NCBI RefSeq assembly: GCF_000744605.1
Contig: NZ_JQMG01000001.1
Coordinates: forward strand, 372,001-436,000
From: Methylotenera sp. L2L1
GTDB taxonomy: Bacteria; Pseudomonadota; Gammaproteobacteria; Burkholderiales; Methylophilaceae
Direction of reading: 5' to 3'
DNA length: 64,000 nt
Below are positions 63,559 through 64,000 of the stretch, one piece after another. The notes below the pieces were generated by a model that saw only the letters and a list, made by a program, of their open reading frames with translations, was not told the origin of the DNA and made no database searches. The translations under genes were made by a program, and so were the position numbers. Within the stretch, counting starts at the first letter, position 1; every line of letters begins with the position of its first letter.

Positions 63559-64000
63559 ATGTCCTTTGATTTTCATCACTATATTATGATTTTAGTCGGC
63601 ACTGTATTTGTAAATAATATCGTGCTGGTGAAAATTCTTGGCTTATGTCCATTCATGGGTGTTTCTAAAAAATTAGAAGCCTCTATCGGCATGGCTGGCG
63701 CGACGGCTCTGGTGTTAAGCATTGGCTCTATGACCAGCTGGGGAATTAATTACTACCTGTTAGAACCCAACGGACTATTTTACTTACGCACATTATCTTT
63801 TATTGTCATTATTGCCGGTGTAGTGCAGCTCACTGAAATGGTGATGGAAAAGAACTTTCCCACGCTGCATCAAGGCTTAGGTATTTTTCTACCGCTTATC
63901 ACAACAAACTGTGCAGTCCTAGGTATTCCATTGCTGAACGCGCAGGCAAGCCATAGCTTTTTGGAATCTCTATTTTTTGGACTAGGCGGTGCTCTTGGTT
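63559..64000 (+). CDS. rsxA: Electron transport complex subunit RsxA, 3' end cut off
   Basis: An inner-membrane subunit of the Rsx/Rnf complex, which couples electron transfer from NADH or ferredoxin to ion movement and keeps SoxR reduced. The first 147 of ~193 residues are visible and end at the window edge. The start [38 protein letters not shown] (in outline) and [14 protein letters not shown] carry the RsxA helix pattern and the two conserved Cys residues (in GLCPFMG and TTNCAV). Five helices are complete. The rest of the operon (rsxB and so on) should lie to the right. Confidence 0.95.
   Translation, partial: MSFDFHHYIMILVGTVFVNNIVLVKILGLCPFMGVSKKLEASIGMAGATALVLSIGSMTSWGINYYLLEPNGLFYLRTLSFIVIIAGVVQLTEMVMEKNFPTLHQGLGIFLPLITTNCAVLGIPLLNAQASHSFLESLFFGLGGALG

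Overview
The window reads as chromosomal DNA of a moderately AT-rich betaproteobacterium. Several gene neighbourhoods are typical of that class: tgt-yajC-secD-secF, dapA-bamC-MBL hydrolase, clpS-clpA, ffh next to a CcsA/YpjD-type membrane protein, and pssA beside leuA. The overall flavour suggests a Methylophilaceae-like bacterium. This is an inference from gene content and order, since no methanol or methylamine oxidation gene lies in the window. Both ends cut genes: a HemJ-like protein on the left and rsxA on the right.

Layout. 1-5261: hemJ end, an unknown membrane protein, a TetR regulator, a PfkB kinase, a glycine-zipper lipoprotein, and an OlsB/PlsC-like pair that probably makes ornithine lipids. 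A Pho-box-like triple repeat lies in front of that pair. 5256-7306: apaH, a tandem diheme cytochrome c and tRNA-Arg(CCG). 7307-8538: gene-poor, with small and broken ORFs and a second copy of the tRNA-Arg 3' end about 950 bp downstream, which looks like a decayed integrated element. 8539-21218: a metal-handling region. It holds a TonB receptor, an RcnR-like repressor, a CzcCBA-type RND efflux operon with a CzcI-like first gene, then two small genes (a GNAT acetyltransferase and a HEPN/MltR-like protein) followed by integron attC-like sites, and finally a second operon (CzcI-like, beta-barrel, HMA protein, MerT-like protein).

21310-33230: a zinc-type alcohol dehydrogenase-like protein, then a signalling cluster. 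It comprises two diguanylate cyclases, a soluble chemoreceptor with four tandem PAS repeats, a CorC-type transporter and an EAL phosphodiesterase with a degenerate GGDEF domain. 33439-44033: rlmF, tRNA-Lys(TTT), ffh, ypjD, a HAD phosphatase, an EamA exporter, leuA, pssA, an OmpA-like lipoprotein and tgt. A leucine-rich 35-residue leader ORF lies in front of leuA. 44158-54047: yajC-secD-secF, a CorC-type transporter, clpS-clpA, a YicG/TRIC protein, a GST and pyrD.

54048-64000: a structured non-coding repeat region, a cytoplasmic molybdopterin oxidoreductase, a RoxA-like ribosomal oxygenase, a DUF7931-like protein, a short secretin-like protein, an Ala/Pro/Glu repeat lipoprotein, an MBL-fold hydrolase, bamC, dapA and the start of rsxA.

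The least ordinary signals are the attC-like cassette pair lodged between two divergent metal operons, the leuA leader ORF, the Pho-box-like array before the ornithine-lipid genes, the tRNA-Arg end duplication, and the RcnR-like repressor with a G-tract operator in front of the TonB receptor. All family assignments come from reading the translated sequence. No database search was run.
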